A DNA stretch of 58,241 nucleotides from Paenibacillus cymbidii (lineage in GTDB: Bacteria > Bacillota > Bacilli > Paenibacillales > NBRC-103111): assembly GCF_004764705.1 (NCBI RefSeq), contig NZ_SHLX01000045.1, positions 1 through 58,241 of the forward strand. Reading direction: 5' to 3'. The position numbers and the translations under genes were made by a program. Below the pieces are notes generated by a model. It did no database searches. It was not told where the DNA came from and worked only from the letters and a program-made list of their open reading frames with translations. Positions 31,183-39,788 of the stretch are shown one piece after another (the stretch's first letter is position 1; each line of letters starts with the position of its first letter).

Positions 31183-32091
31183 TTACCATAAACTCGTCGA
31201 GCCGGCGAAACGCGCCAGCCGGTTGGCCGCCGCGATGAACGCCAGGGCGATCACGGATTGGAACAAGCCAACCGCCGTGGCGAAGCTGAAATCGCTCCCG
31301 AGCAGCCCTCTGCGGTACACGAAGGTCGAAATGACATCCGCCGTTTCGTAAGTCGGTCCGGTGTAGAGCAGCAATATTTTTTCATAACCGACGGTCATAA
31401 TATTGCCGAGCGTCAGCAGAAACATGATCGTGACGACCGGAGCGATGCCCGGCAAGGTGATATGTACCGCTTGTTTCCAGCGGTTGGCGCCATCGATTTT
31501 GGCCGACTCGTACAACTGCGGGTCAACCGCGGTCAACGCCGCCAAATAAATGATCGATCCCCAGCCGAGCCCCTGCCAAATTTCCGACGATACGTAAATG
31601 GTGCGAAACCAGTCCGCCCGCATCAGAAACGGTACGGACTCGCCGCCCAGACTGACGACGATCCGGTTGACGAGGCCTTCGCTCGACAACAGATTGACGA
31701 TCATGCCGCACACGACGACGGTCGACAAGAAGTGGGGCAAATAGCTGATCGTCTGCACCACCTTCTTGAATCGCGGCCGACGCAATTCGTTCAGCAGCAA
31801 GGCAAGGACGATCGGCGCGGGGAAATAAAAGCACAGCAGATACAAATTCAGCAATACCGTGTTGCGCACGAGCCTCCAGAAATAAGGATCCTGCAAAAAC
31901 TCCCGGAAATACCGCAAGCCTACCCAGTCGCTTCCCCACACGCCTTCGAACATGTTGTAGTCCTTGAAAGCGATCAATACGCCGAACATCGGCCCGTAGT
32001 GAAAGAGCGCAAAATACACCATGGGAAGCAGCAGCATCGCGTACAAATATTTGCTCTCCGCGAAACGTTTCCACACCAGCCTGCCGTTCAT
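31183..32091 (-). CDS. carbohydrate ABC importer permease (LplB/UgpA type)
   Basis: This 302-residue membrane protein has FHYGPMFGVLIAFKDYNMFEGVWGSDWVGLRYFREFLQD, the LplB-family signature near the N-terminus, and the EAA loop ESAKIDGANRWKQAVHITLPGIAPVVTIMFLL. ATG follows GGAGGGG. It is the first gene of the transporter operon; a terminator separates it from the AraC-type sensor gene upstream, so it may have its own promoter in 32092-32240. Confidence 0.88.
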   Translation of the reverse strand: MNGRLVWKRFAESKYLYAMLLLPMVYFALFHYGPMFGVLIAFKDYNMFEGVWGSDWVGLRYFREFLQDPYFWRLVRNTVLLNLYLLCFYFPAPIVLALLLNELRRPRFKKVVQTISYLPHFLSTVVVCGMIVNLLSSEGLVNRIVVSLGGESVPFLMRADWFRTIYVSSEIWQGLGWGSIIYLAALTAVDPQLYESAKIDGANRWKQAVHITLPGIAPVVTIMFLLTLGNIMTVGYEKILLLYTGPTYETADVISTFVYRRGLLGSDFSFATAVGLFQSVIALAFIAAANRLARFAGSTSLW

Positions 32092-32242
32092 ACAACCCCT
32101 CCGTCGTTGATGTCGGCTTCAGTATACCTACAGGCAGGCCGCGCCGGGAACGTGCAACTCGCCCCCTGCTGTGCCAATTGTCCCCCACGTCCCGTCCTTG
32201 TGCCAAATATCCGCTTTTGTTTCATTGCCGGAACGATCGAAA

Positions 32243-32286
32243 AAAAGGACCCCGCCTCCACATTGCAGTGGAAGCTGAGGTCCTTT
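32243..32286 (-). terminator. intrinsic terminator of the AraC-type sensor gene
   Basis: On the minus strand, GGACCTCAGCTTCCAC pairs with GTGGAGGCGGGGTCC and is followed by seven T. Confidence 0.9.
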
Positions 32287-32312
32287 GCCCCTGAAGGCGG
32301 CGGGCGGCGCAT

Positions 32313-34361
32313 TCATTCGCCGGCGATGCGGCGGTATTCGTTGGGCGTGATCCCTTCGGATTTTTTGAACAAGCGGATGAAGGTCGAGCGGCTGAATATG
32401 CCCACGCGTTCGGATATTTCCTGCACGTTGCTGTCCGTGTTCCGCAGCAGCTCCTTCGCTTTGTCGATGCGCACGCTGCTGATGTAATCGGTTAAATTGA
32501 TCCCGGTCTTCTCCTTGTACAAGCGCGAGATGTATTTGGCGGAAACGCCGGCTTCGTCGGCAATGACGTCAAGGCTCAAATTGTCCGCATAATGCGCATC
32601 GATATAACGAATGACCGAAGCGACAAGCGTGCCGCTCTTGTCTTCCGCCGGGAACGCGGTCCTTTTTTCGTCGGCGGGCGGGTAATGGAAGTCTTTGGAT
32701 TCTTTCAGCGAGGCGGCGTCGACGATGGCGAAGTCGCGCTGCGAACCGCAACGGGAAAGCGCAATTGCGGCATCGAGATACGACTGGTGAATGCCGGCAA
32801 TCGAGTCATACCGCTTGCCGATCCCGATATGGATCGTACAAAATTGGGCGTCGTAGGAAAACGTTTCGATCAGGTTGCGCAGCCCCTTCGCCAATTTGCG
32901 GCCATCCGCATCGCCTTGCGAATCGGCCATGCAGATGTAGCCGTTGCGGCTGTCTTCAAGCACGTAGGCCGGAAGCTGCTCATTCAGCAAGCCGTGAATG
33001 ACCGTTCGCAGTTTGCCGATAATAACGAACCGGTCGACATCCTGCACTTCGCGATAAAACGTTTCCTTGAAGCCGAAGCGGATCAGCACGCACTGCAGCG
33101 AGTTCTCCGGGAAGCCGATCCGTTCGGCAACGATGCGCTGAATTTCGGCTTCGTCTTTGGCATCGCCGCTTTTGATCCAGTGATACAGCACATGGTTAAA
33201 ATAGTCGGTGCGGACGATATCCAGACGGCCTTGAGAAATGCGATCGCGTTCGATCAAGCGGGAAATGCCGGCGCCGATCCGCTCCAGCTCGCTTTTCTTC
33301 GAAGCGACGGCCGGCGCCGCGGGTTCTTCCCGATCGCCGTGCAGCACGAGAATATCCCGCATTTTGCGGATGGGGCTGTAAAGCCGCTGGGCGAACAAGA
33401 AGGAGAAAAAAACGCCGACCACGACAAGCGCGGCGCAGATGAACACGATCAGCCGCAGGATGTCGGATGCTTGCTGGGCGAACGCCGATGTCGGCGTAAC
33501 CGAATAGTATTTCCAGCCGTACGTATCCGACTTCACATAGGTCACCACGGACATCTTGCCGCCGATCTTCATCTCCGTCGAGACCGTCCGGCGGGATTGG
33601 AATTCGTTGTTGATGCGCACGAAATCGTTGTCGACGATGTCATCCTGCCTGCTTGCCATCACGAGCCTGTCGTTGCCGTCGAACACGGCAAAACGCGTCG
33701 AAGCAAACGCGCTGTTATTCAGCAGCGTGCGGTAAACGGTATCCGCGGCGATCGTGACCACCATGATGGCCTTGTTTCCGTTAAGAGTCGTGCGAATGAC
33801 GAACGGAATCGTCCGCTTCTGAATCGAATCGCTTTGATTCACGAGCGAAGGCTCCAGAAACTCCACGTACCTGTCGTCATGAATGACCTGCTCCCAGAAT
33901 GCCGCATCGTACTTTTCGAAACGGTAGGAAATGCCGAAAAACGTGCTGAAATCTTCGACCCCTTGCCCTGTGTACACTTTGGAACGGTCCAGATAAACAA
34001 AAAGCTGGTCGGCGAGATCGGAAATGACATTGTGCGCGCGCGACAGCACCGGGGCAATTTGCGGCACTTGCGCGTACAGCTCGGGGGTATACTGGTCGTA
34101 AGGACGAAGCAGCGTTTGCACGTTTTTGTCGTACAGCACGTTCATGCTCGTCTCCTGGGCGGTTCGCAAGTAAATATCGATCGTTTTTGCGGACGCGCGC
34201 AGGTTCATGTCGATTTTGTAGATGAACTCGCGTTTGAACCGATCGGCCACATTGACATAAACCATGTAACCGATAATAACGGTTGGCAGCAGCAGGGACA
34301 GGAAGGAAAGCAAGATGCGAATAAACATTTTGTTCGTCGTATAAAATGCCCTCACCCGCAC
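32313..34361 (-). CDS. membrane-bound AraC-family sensor-regulator
   Basis: This 682-residue one-component regulator has a transmembrane helix at about 13-33, an extracellular dCache-like sensor at about 34-295, and a second helix at about 298-320. A cytoplasmic linker of about 330-570 follows. The C-terminal AraC double HTH is at about 580-680 (LSLDVIADEAGVSAKYISRLYKEKTGINLTDYISSVRIDKAKELLRNTDSNVQEISERVGIFSRSTFIRLFKKSEGITPNEYRR). It replaces a YesM/YesN pair in one polypeptide and probably senses the glycan imported by the downstream system. GTG 34361 follows GGGAGGG at seven bases. Confidence 0.88.
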   Translation of the reverse strand: MRVRAFYTTNKMFIRILLSFLSLLLPTVIIGYMVYVNVADRFKREFIYKIDMNLRASAKTIDIYLRTAQETSMNVLYDKNVQTLLRPYDQYTPELYAQVPQIAPVLSRAHNVISDLADQLFVYLDRSKVYTGQGVEDFSTFFGISYRFEKYDAAFWEQVIHDDRYVEFLEPSLVNQSDSIQKRTIPFVIRTTLNGNKAIMVVTIAADTVYRTLLNNSAFASTRFAVFDGNDRLVMASRQDDIVDNDFVRINNEFQSRRTVSTEMKIGGKMSVVTYVKSDTYGWKYYSVTPTSAFAQQASDILRLIVFICAALVVVGVFFSFLFAQRLYSPIRKMRDILVLHGDREEPAAPAVASKKSELERIGAGISRLIERDRISQGRLDIVRTDYFNHVLYHWIKSGDAKDEAEIQRIVAERIGFPENSLQCVLIRFGFKETFYREVQDVDRFVIIGKLRTVIHGLLNEQLPAYVLEDSRNGYICMADSQGDADGRKLAKGLRNLIETFSYDAQFCTIHIGIGKRYDSIAGIHQSYLDAAIALSRCGSQRDFAIVDAASLKESKDFHYPPADEKRTAFPAEDKSGTLVASVIRYIDAHYADNLSLDVIADEAGVSAKYISRLYKEKTGINLTDYISSVRIDKAKELLRNTDSNVQEISERVGIFSRSTFIRLFKKSEGITPNEYRRIAGE

Positions 34362-34518
34362 GGTCGATCCCTCCCGTCACATAAACTTAAAGATTAAGTT
34401 AATTTACTGGCCGCCAGCGGCGCAACAGGCTCGTTTGTGGCCTATTATACCTTGCCGCATGACCGCTAACAAGCTATTTCTTCCGGCTGCCTCAACAATC
34501 TCACACCCTATGTCAATT

Positions 34519-34555
34519 ACGAACGATAATCATATATTCAATGCCGTTCGTTCGT
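34519..34555. repeat. spaced inverted repeat in the gltB upstream region
   Basis: ACGAACGA and TCGTTCGT are separated by 21 AT-rich bases. They lie about 110 bases upstream of the gltB -35 box. It could be a regulator-binding site or chance. The rest of 34362-34660 shows nothing definite. Confidence 0.35.
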
Positions 34556-34661
34556 CTTTCACAAAAAAATAAAAAATCTTCAGAATCCTTGCTATTCTTA
34601 GATTATTCACAGATTATGCAATTTCGATAGCGCTTACATTTTGCCAAACAGCAGTCTCCTA

Positions 34662-34690
34662 TTGTCGGAAAAGCGAAATCGTGCTATCCT
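34662..34690 (+). promoter_or_regulatory. gltB promoter candidate
   Basis: TTGTCG (34662-34667), 17 bases, TATCCT (34685-34690). The implied leader is about 250 bases. Confidence 0.55.
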
Positions 34691-34903
34691 ATATTTACTT
34701 TTTATTGCAATTGGCTAAGCCAGGCGCCATCAATGATTTACCATTTTTCCAGGCAGATGGATCGCCGCGAAAAGCTGCTATTCGAACGGATATTCGTCGC
34801 CGCTCGGCAGCGCCCGACAGGCCCCCTCTTCCCCCCGTTTCTCCGCTCCGGGGCCACATTTATGCAGGACCGTTGTATTTTTATTCATTATCTATACACA
34901 TCA

Positions 34904-34934
34904 GGGGAGGTGGGGGTCAGAACTATTTCTGACC
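34904..34934 (+). promoter_or_regulatory. gltB ribosome site followed by a start-proximal hairpin
   Basis: GGGGAGG (34904-34910) is unusually far (32 bases) from ATG 34943. Between them is a perfect 8-bp hairpin, GGTCAGAA-CTAT-TTCTGACC (34915-34934). Folding it would shorten the effective spacing to about 12 bases, so the hairpin may help or control initiation. Confidence 0.6.
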
Positions 34935-34942
34935 GACTCGAC

Positions 34943-37900
34943 ATGAATCCGATTATGAGAAACGAAGGACGCTTTCAGCATTTGCTGCAAACCGAACACG
35001 ACAGCTGCGGGATCGTGTGCGTAATCGAAAAGAACGGTTATCCGTCCCGCGACAATATAAGGAAGACGATCGACGCGCTCGTCAAGATGGAGCACCGCTC
35101 CGGCTTTATCGGCGGCGAAGGCGACGGCTGCGGCATTCTCACCGACATTCCGCGCGCCTTGTGGGAGAAGCAGCTGCAGGAAGCCGGCCTGGACGGCAAG
35201 CTTGCTTACGACGCGCGCTTCTCCGTCGGCCACATCTTCGTGCCGCGCAAGCTGGACGTTTCCGCCGCCGACATGCAGCGCGATATTCGCGAGCTGTTCG
35301 CCGCTCACGGCGTCTCCATCGTGATGGAGCGCGAAAGCCAAACCGACAGCGCCGCCCTCGGCAAAAACGGCCGTCACGACGAGCCGGTCTTCTGGCAAAT
35401 CGCTGCGACCTGCGAGGAAGCGGACGGCGTGAAGATCCAAGGCAAGCTGTTCGAGCTGCACATCGCCATCGAGAAAAAGCACCACGTGCATGTCGCCACG
35501 CTCAGCAACGTAACGACCGCCTATAAAGTGATGGGCGCCGCCAGCATCCTGCCGAAATATTTTCACGATCTGCGCGACCCGCTGTTCGCGGCGCAAACGA
35601 CGATCGGCCACAACCGCTACTCGACGAACACGCTGTCCAGCTTCTTCCGCGTGCAGCCGTTTTCGCTGCTCGGTCACAACGGCGAAATCAACACCGTCAA
35701 GAAGATGCGCCTCGAAGCCGACATGGTCGGCGTCGACCTCGTCGACGGAGGCAGCGATTCGCAGGATATGAACCGCACGATCGAAACGTTCATCCACCGC
35801 TTCGGCCTGAGCCTGTTCGAGGCGATGGAAGTCGTGTTCCCGCCGATCATCAACGAAATGAAGCTGTTCCGTCCGGAGCTGCAGGATATGTACGTTTATT
35901 ATCGCCAGATTTGGGGCCATTACGCGCAAGGGCCTGCCGGCATCGTCTCGCGCTACGGCAACGAATGCATCTTCAGCGTCGATGCGCTTGGCCTGCGTCC
36001 GCTCTGGATGGTGGAAACCGAAGCGTCGCTCTATTTCTCGTCCGAGCAAGGCGTCGTGATTGCCTCGGACATGGTGGCCGAACCGAAGCCGATCGCCCCG
36101 GGAGAGAAAGTCGGCGTCGTGCTGACCGGCGGCCAGCCGGTGCAAGTCGTCGCCTATCCGCGCGTGCAGGAGCTGGTGCTGGAACGCGTGTCCGCGCGCA
36201 TCGACGCCGCCGGCCTGCGCAAGCACCTTGCAGGCGCCAGCGCCGCTGCCGCAACGAAGCAACTCGCCGCGCCGGAAGTAACCGACGCGTTCTACAGCGC
36301 GTTCGGCTGGGATCGCGAAGGCATCCAGCAGATCGAAACGATGGCCGAAACCGGCGCCGAACCGATCCGTTCGCTCGGCCACGACGGCCCGCACGCGGCA
36401 ATCAACTGGGAGCGCCAGAACATCCCGGACTTCATTAAAGAGAGCGTAGCCGTCGTCACCAATCCGGCGATCGACCGCGACCGCGAGATGGAGCACTTCT
36501 CGACGCGCATCGTCGTCGGTCCGCGCCCGGCGATTTACAGCCAGCCGGACGACCGGCTGCGGCTTGAACTGCTCTACCCGCTCCTGCTCGAAGGAGCGAA
36601 CGGCGAAGGCAGCTACGATGCGCTGCATCAGCTGTCGTTCGAGCAGCTGCTCGAAGCGTTCCGCGCTCATGCCGGCGAAGGCGCTTATGTGGCGCTGTCG
36701 ACCACGTTCGCCCGCGGCGCGAAGCTTAGCCAGGCGCTCGACGACCTGGCGGCGCAAGCGATTGCTGCCGTTCGCGGCGGCGCTTCGCTCGTCGTGCTCG
36801 ACGACACGGACGCGCACACGAACGACCGCCTCTGGTTGGACCCGCATCTTGCGGTGTCCAAGGTCGACATCGCGCTGCGCGGCGTCAAGCTCGGCCACGG
36901 CGACAACCTGCGCCGTCAGGCGACGATCGTGCTGCGCTCCGCCGCGGTGCGCAGCCTGCACGACATCGCCGTCGCCGCCGGCCTCGGCGCCGACCTGATT
37001 TCGCCTTACGCGCTGTTCGCGACGGCGGCGGCCAAGAACGGACCCGCTGCCGCGCATAAAGTGTTCTCCGCCCTGTCCAAAGGGCTGGAGAAAGTGATTT
37101 CGACGATCGGCACGCACGAGCTGCGCGGCTATACGCGGTTCTTCTCGTCGATCGGGCTCGCCCCGGAAGTGGCGGACGTGCTCGACATCGTCAACTACCT
37201 CGGCAGCGACGCCGCAGGAACGGGCTTCGCGCGGCTGGAAGCCGACGCGGAAGCGCGCTACGCCGACTTCGCCAATCCGAAAGCGAAAGCCGGCCGCAAC
37301 TTCCACTTCTTCAACCGGATGTGGAAGGCGTTGAACGAAGCCGCTGCGGGCACCGCGCCCTACAGCGACTATCGCGACAAGCTGCGCGAGGAAGAGCTGA
37401 AGAACCCGATTTCGATTCGCCACGTGGCGGATTTCAACTATGCCAAATCGCTGGCCGACGGCCGCAAGCCGCTCGACCCGTCGCAAGTCCGCATCAATGT
37501 CGGCGATCATGACTTGCCGATGCTCATTTCGTCGATGTCGTTCGGCTCGCAGAACGAAACCGCGTTCCGCGCTTACGCCGAAGCCGGCGAACGCCTGAAC
37601 ATGGTGACGATGAACGGCGAAGGCGGCGAAATCAAAGACATGCTCGGCAAATACAAGCGGACGCGCGGCGCGCAAGTCGCATCCGGCCGCTTCGGCATTA
37701 ACGTCGAGCTGGCGAACGCCGTCGCTTTCCTTGAGATCAAGATCGGCCAGGGCGCGAAGCCGGGCGAAGGCGGTCACCTGCCGGGCTCGAAAGTAACGGC
37801 GAAGATCGCCGCCGCTCGTAATGCGACCATCGGCTCCGACCTGATTTCGCCGTCGAACAATCACGACATTTATTCGATCGAGGATTTGGCGCAAATCATT

Positions 37901-39502
37901 TCCGAGTTGAAAGAAGCAAGCGGCCGCAAAGCGAAAATCATCGTCAAAGTGCCCGTAGTTCCGGGCATCGGCACGATCGCGGTAGGCGTCGCCAAAGCGG
38001 GCGCCGACATCATCACGCTGTCCGGCTTCGACGGCGGCACGGGCGCGGCGCGCATCCACTCGCTGACGCACGTCGGCCTGCCGACCGAAATCGGCACGAA
38101 GCTGGCGCACGTCGCCTTGATCGAAGCCGGCCTGCGCCACCGCGTCGAGCTGTGGTCGGACGGCGGTCTCAAGTCCGGCGCCGACGTTGTCAAGATGATG
38201 CTGCTCGGCGCGAACCGCTGCGGCTTCGCCAGCCTGGCGATGCAATCGATCGGCTGCACCGCTTGCCGCGGCTGCCATCTCGATACATGCCATGTCGGCA
38301 TCGCGACGCAGATCGACTCGATGGAGGAAGCCGAAGAGAAAGGCTTGCGCCGCTTCGTGCCGCGCGAGTTCGACCTCGCCGTCGAATCGCTCGTTCGTCT
38401 GTTCGGCTCCATGGGCGAAGAAGTGCGCGAGATTGTCGCCCAGCTCGGTTTCGCCGACGCGCAGGAGCTGGTCGGCCGTTCCGACCTGCTGCTCCAATCG
38501 GCCGCCCACGACCGGATCGACTTGTCCGACCTGCTGCGCCCGGCGCCGCTGCAATTCATTTCGGCCAAACAAGCCGAAGCGGAAGCCGCCGGCGTGGAGG
38601 TTTCCTCCGACATCCGGATCGCGGCCGGCGCCGAAGGGCAAGAGCAATTCCCGGATTCGCTGTCGTTCGCAAGCGCCGTGGAGCGCAACTGGTCCGCGGT
38701 TGAAGCCGATACGCGCATCCTCGGCAGCCGCTTCTCCAGCCACCGCGTACGCGACCGGTTCGACGGCAGCTACGCGAACCTGCCGAAGGTGAAGCTGTCG
38801 CTGACCGGCGGTTCGGTGCCGGGCAACGGGCTTGCCGCGTTCAACGCGAACGGCGTCGACATTACCGTACATGGCGGCGCGGAAGACGGCGTGGCCAAGA
38901 TGGCGAACGGCGGCAAGGTCGCCGTGTTGAAAGCGCCGGGCAAGACGCAAGCTTACATCAACGGCTCCGTCGGCAAATCGTTCGGCTACGGCGCCCAGAA
39001 AGGGCTGTTCCTCATCCAGGGGAACGCCGACACGCGCGCGTGCATTCGTTTCTCCGGCGCCGACGTCGTCTTCGGCGGCGAAATAACAACGCCGCTGCAG
39101 GATGAGCTCGGCGGGCTGGCCGGCCGCGCGAACCTGAAAGGCTTCGCGTTCGAATACATGACGAACGGCCGCGCCGTTGTCATGGGCGATCCGGGCCCGT
39201 GGATTTGCGCCGGCATGACCGGCGGCGTCGTGTACCAGCGGCTCGTGCCCGAGATGGGGCTCGACCAGGCCGCGATCGAACGCCGCATCGCCAAGGGCGC
39301 CAAAGTCAAGATCGAAGCGCTGGGCGCGCAAAGCGTCAAAGACTTGAACGAGCTGCTCGGCGCCTATCGCGACGAGCTTGCGGCCAGCGGCCAGCAAGAA
39401 GCCGCGGCCAAGGTCGACGGGCTGCTCGCCGACTTGAAAGCGAACTTCGTGCGCATCTCACCTGTCGGCCTGCAAGCCGATCAGTCGGTGGCCACGGAGT
39501 AA
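34943..39502 (+). CDS. gltB: glutamate synthase, large (alpha) subunit
   Basis: This enzyme of about 1519 residues makes glutamate from glutamine and 2-oxoglutarate. It has an N-terminal class II glutaminase domain with nucleophile Cys22 (HDSCGIVCVIEK), so residues 1-21 are a propeptide. The central domain spans about 460-740, and the FMN-binding synthase domain about 800-1190. The [3Fe-4S] motif is C-x5-C-x4-C in GCTACRGCHLDTCHVG, and the C-terminal GXGXG domain covers about 1260-1480. ATG 34943 is chosen because the longer frame to 34733 covers the leader and lacks a ribosome site. No gltD small subunit follows, so it must be encoded elsewhere. Confidence 0.95.
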   Translation: MNPIMRNEGRFQHLLQTEHDSCGIVCVIEKNGYPSRDNIRKTIDALVKMEHRSGFIGGEGDGCGILTDIPRALWEKQLQEAGLDGKLAYDARFSVGHIFVPRKLDVSAADMQRDIRELFAAHGVSIVMERESQTDSAALGKNGRHDEPVFWQIAATCEEADGVKIQGKLFELHIAIEKKHHVHVATLSNVTTAYKVMGAASILPKYFHDLRDPLFAAQTTIGHNRYSTNTLSSFFRVQPFSLLGHNGEINTVKKMRLEADMVGVDLVDGGSDSQDMNRTIETFIHRFGLSLFEAMEVVFPPIINEMKLFRPELQDMYVYYRQIWGHYAQGPAGIVSRYGNECIFSVDALGLRPLWMVETEASLYFSSEQGVVIASDMVAEPKPIAPGEKVGVVLTGGQPVQVVAYPRVQELVLERVSARIDAAGLRKHLAGASAAAATKQLAAPEVTDAFYSAFGWDREGIQQIETMAETGAEPIRSLGHDGPHAAINWERQNIPDFIKESVAVVTNPAIDRDREMEHFSTRIVVGPRPAIYSQPDDRLRLELLYPLLLEGANGEGSYDALHQLSFEQLLEAFRAHAGEGAYVALSTTFARGAKLSQALDDLAAQAIAAVRGGASLVVLDDTDAHTNDRLWLDPHLAVSKVDIALRGVKLGHGDNLRRQATIVLRSAAVRSLHDIAVAAGLGADLISPYALFATAAAKNGPAAAHKVFSALSKGLEKVISTIGTHELRGYTRFFSSIGLAPEVADVLDIVNYLGSDAAGTGFARLEADAEARYADFANPKAKAGRNFHFFNRMWKALNEAAAGTAPYSDYRDKLREEELKNPISIRHVADFNYAKSLADGRKPLDPSQVRINVGDHDLPMLISSMSFGSQNETAFRAYAEAGERLNMVTMNGEGGEIKDMLGKYKRTRGAQVASGRFGINVELANAVAFLEIKIGQGAKPGEGGHLPGSKVTAKIAAARNATIGSDLISPSNNHDIYSIEDLAQIISELKEASGRKAKIIVKVPVVPGIGTIAVGVAKAGADIITLSGFDGGTGAARIHSLTHVGLPTEIGTKLAHVALIEAGLRHRVELWSDGGLKSGADVVKMMLLGANRCGFASLAMQSIGCTACRGCHLDTCHVGIATQIDSMEEAEEKGLRRFVPREFDLAVESLVRLFGSMGEEVREIVAQLGFADAQELVGRSDLLLQSAAHDRIDLSDLLRPAPLQFISAKQAEAEAAGVEVSSDIRIAAGAEGQEQFPDSLSFASAVERNWSAVEADTRILGSRFSSHRVRDRFDGSYANLPKVKLSLTGGSVPGNGLAAFNANGVDITVHGGAEDGVAKMANGGKVAVLKAPGKTQAYINGSVGKSFGYGAQKGLFLIQGNADTRACIRFSGADVVFGGEITTPLQDELGGLAGRANLKGFAFEYMTNGRAVVMGDPGPWICAGMTGGVVYQRLVPEMGLDQAAIERRIAKGAKVKIEALGAQSVKDLNELLGAYRDELAASGQQEAAAKVDGLLADLKANFVRISPVGLQADQSVATE

Positions 39503-39518
39503 CTCTCCTTCTCTAAGC

Positions 39519-39555
39519 AAACAGGTACCGTTCCGTGGGGACGGTACCTGTTTCG
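39519..39555 (+). terminator. intrinsic terminator of gltB
   Basis: AACAGGTACCGTCC-type arm (from 39520) pairs with GGGACGGTACCTGTT and is followed by a short T run. Hairpin array E lies beyond it. Confidence 0.85.
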
Positions 39556-39583
39556 TTTGTGGCGCCAACCAAGCTTGGCGGTT

Positions 39584-39780
39584 GCGCAATAAGCCCGATT
39601 TTATTGCCTATTTGCGCAAAAAGAGGGGGTAAACGGGAAATAGCCAGTGAAATCACTGGCTATTTCGTGAGAATGGGCTGATTGGGAGCTATCTGATGCG
39701 AATAGCCAGCGATTTCACTGGCTATTTTTGCCGAGGCGGGCCGAATCGGGCGAATAGGCCATTTTTCATTGCCTATTTTG
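39584..39780. repeat. intergenic hairpin array E
   Basis: Four hairpins lie at 39584-39617, 39635-39667, 39698-39731 and 39751-39780. The second has loop AAAT on +; the third and fourth have ATTT and TTTTTC; the first is ambiguous. The second, third and fourth cores are almost identical to those of arrays A, C and F. The array sits between convergent gltB and the lipoprotein gene, in addition to the gltB terminator. Confidence 0.8.
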
Positions 39781-39788
39781 GAAGGAAG

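Noticed and set aside
34420..34700. GlnR/TnrA box in the gltB promoter
   Set aside because: TGTCAATTACGAACGAT near 34511 fails the TNACA half; no full TGTNA-N7-TNACA match was found.
34733..34942. A 70-codon N-terminal extension of glutamate synthase
   Set aside because: It would cover the leader, has no ribosome site, and would put the catalytic Cys far from the start; ATG 34943 gives the normal short propeptide.
34901..39397. A 1498-codon open frame antisense to gltB, and similar long antisense frames opposite nirB (11056-13581) and LCP/hemL (24572-26881)
   Set aside because: They are mirror frames of GC-rich coding sequence with Arg/His/Ala-rich translations, no ribosome sites and no family resemblance, while the other strand encodes complete known proteins.
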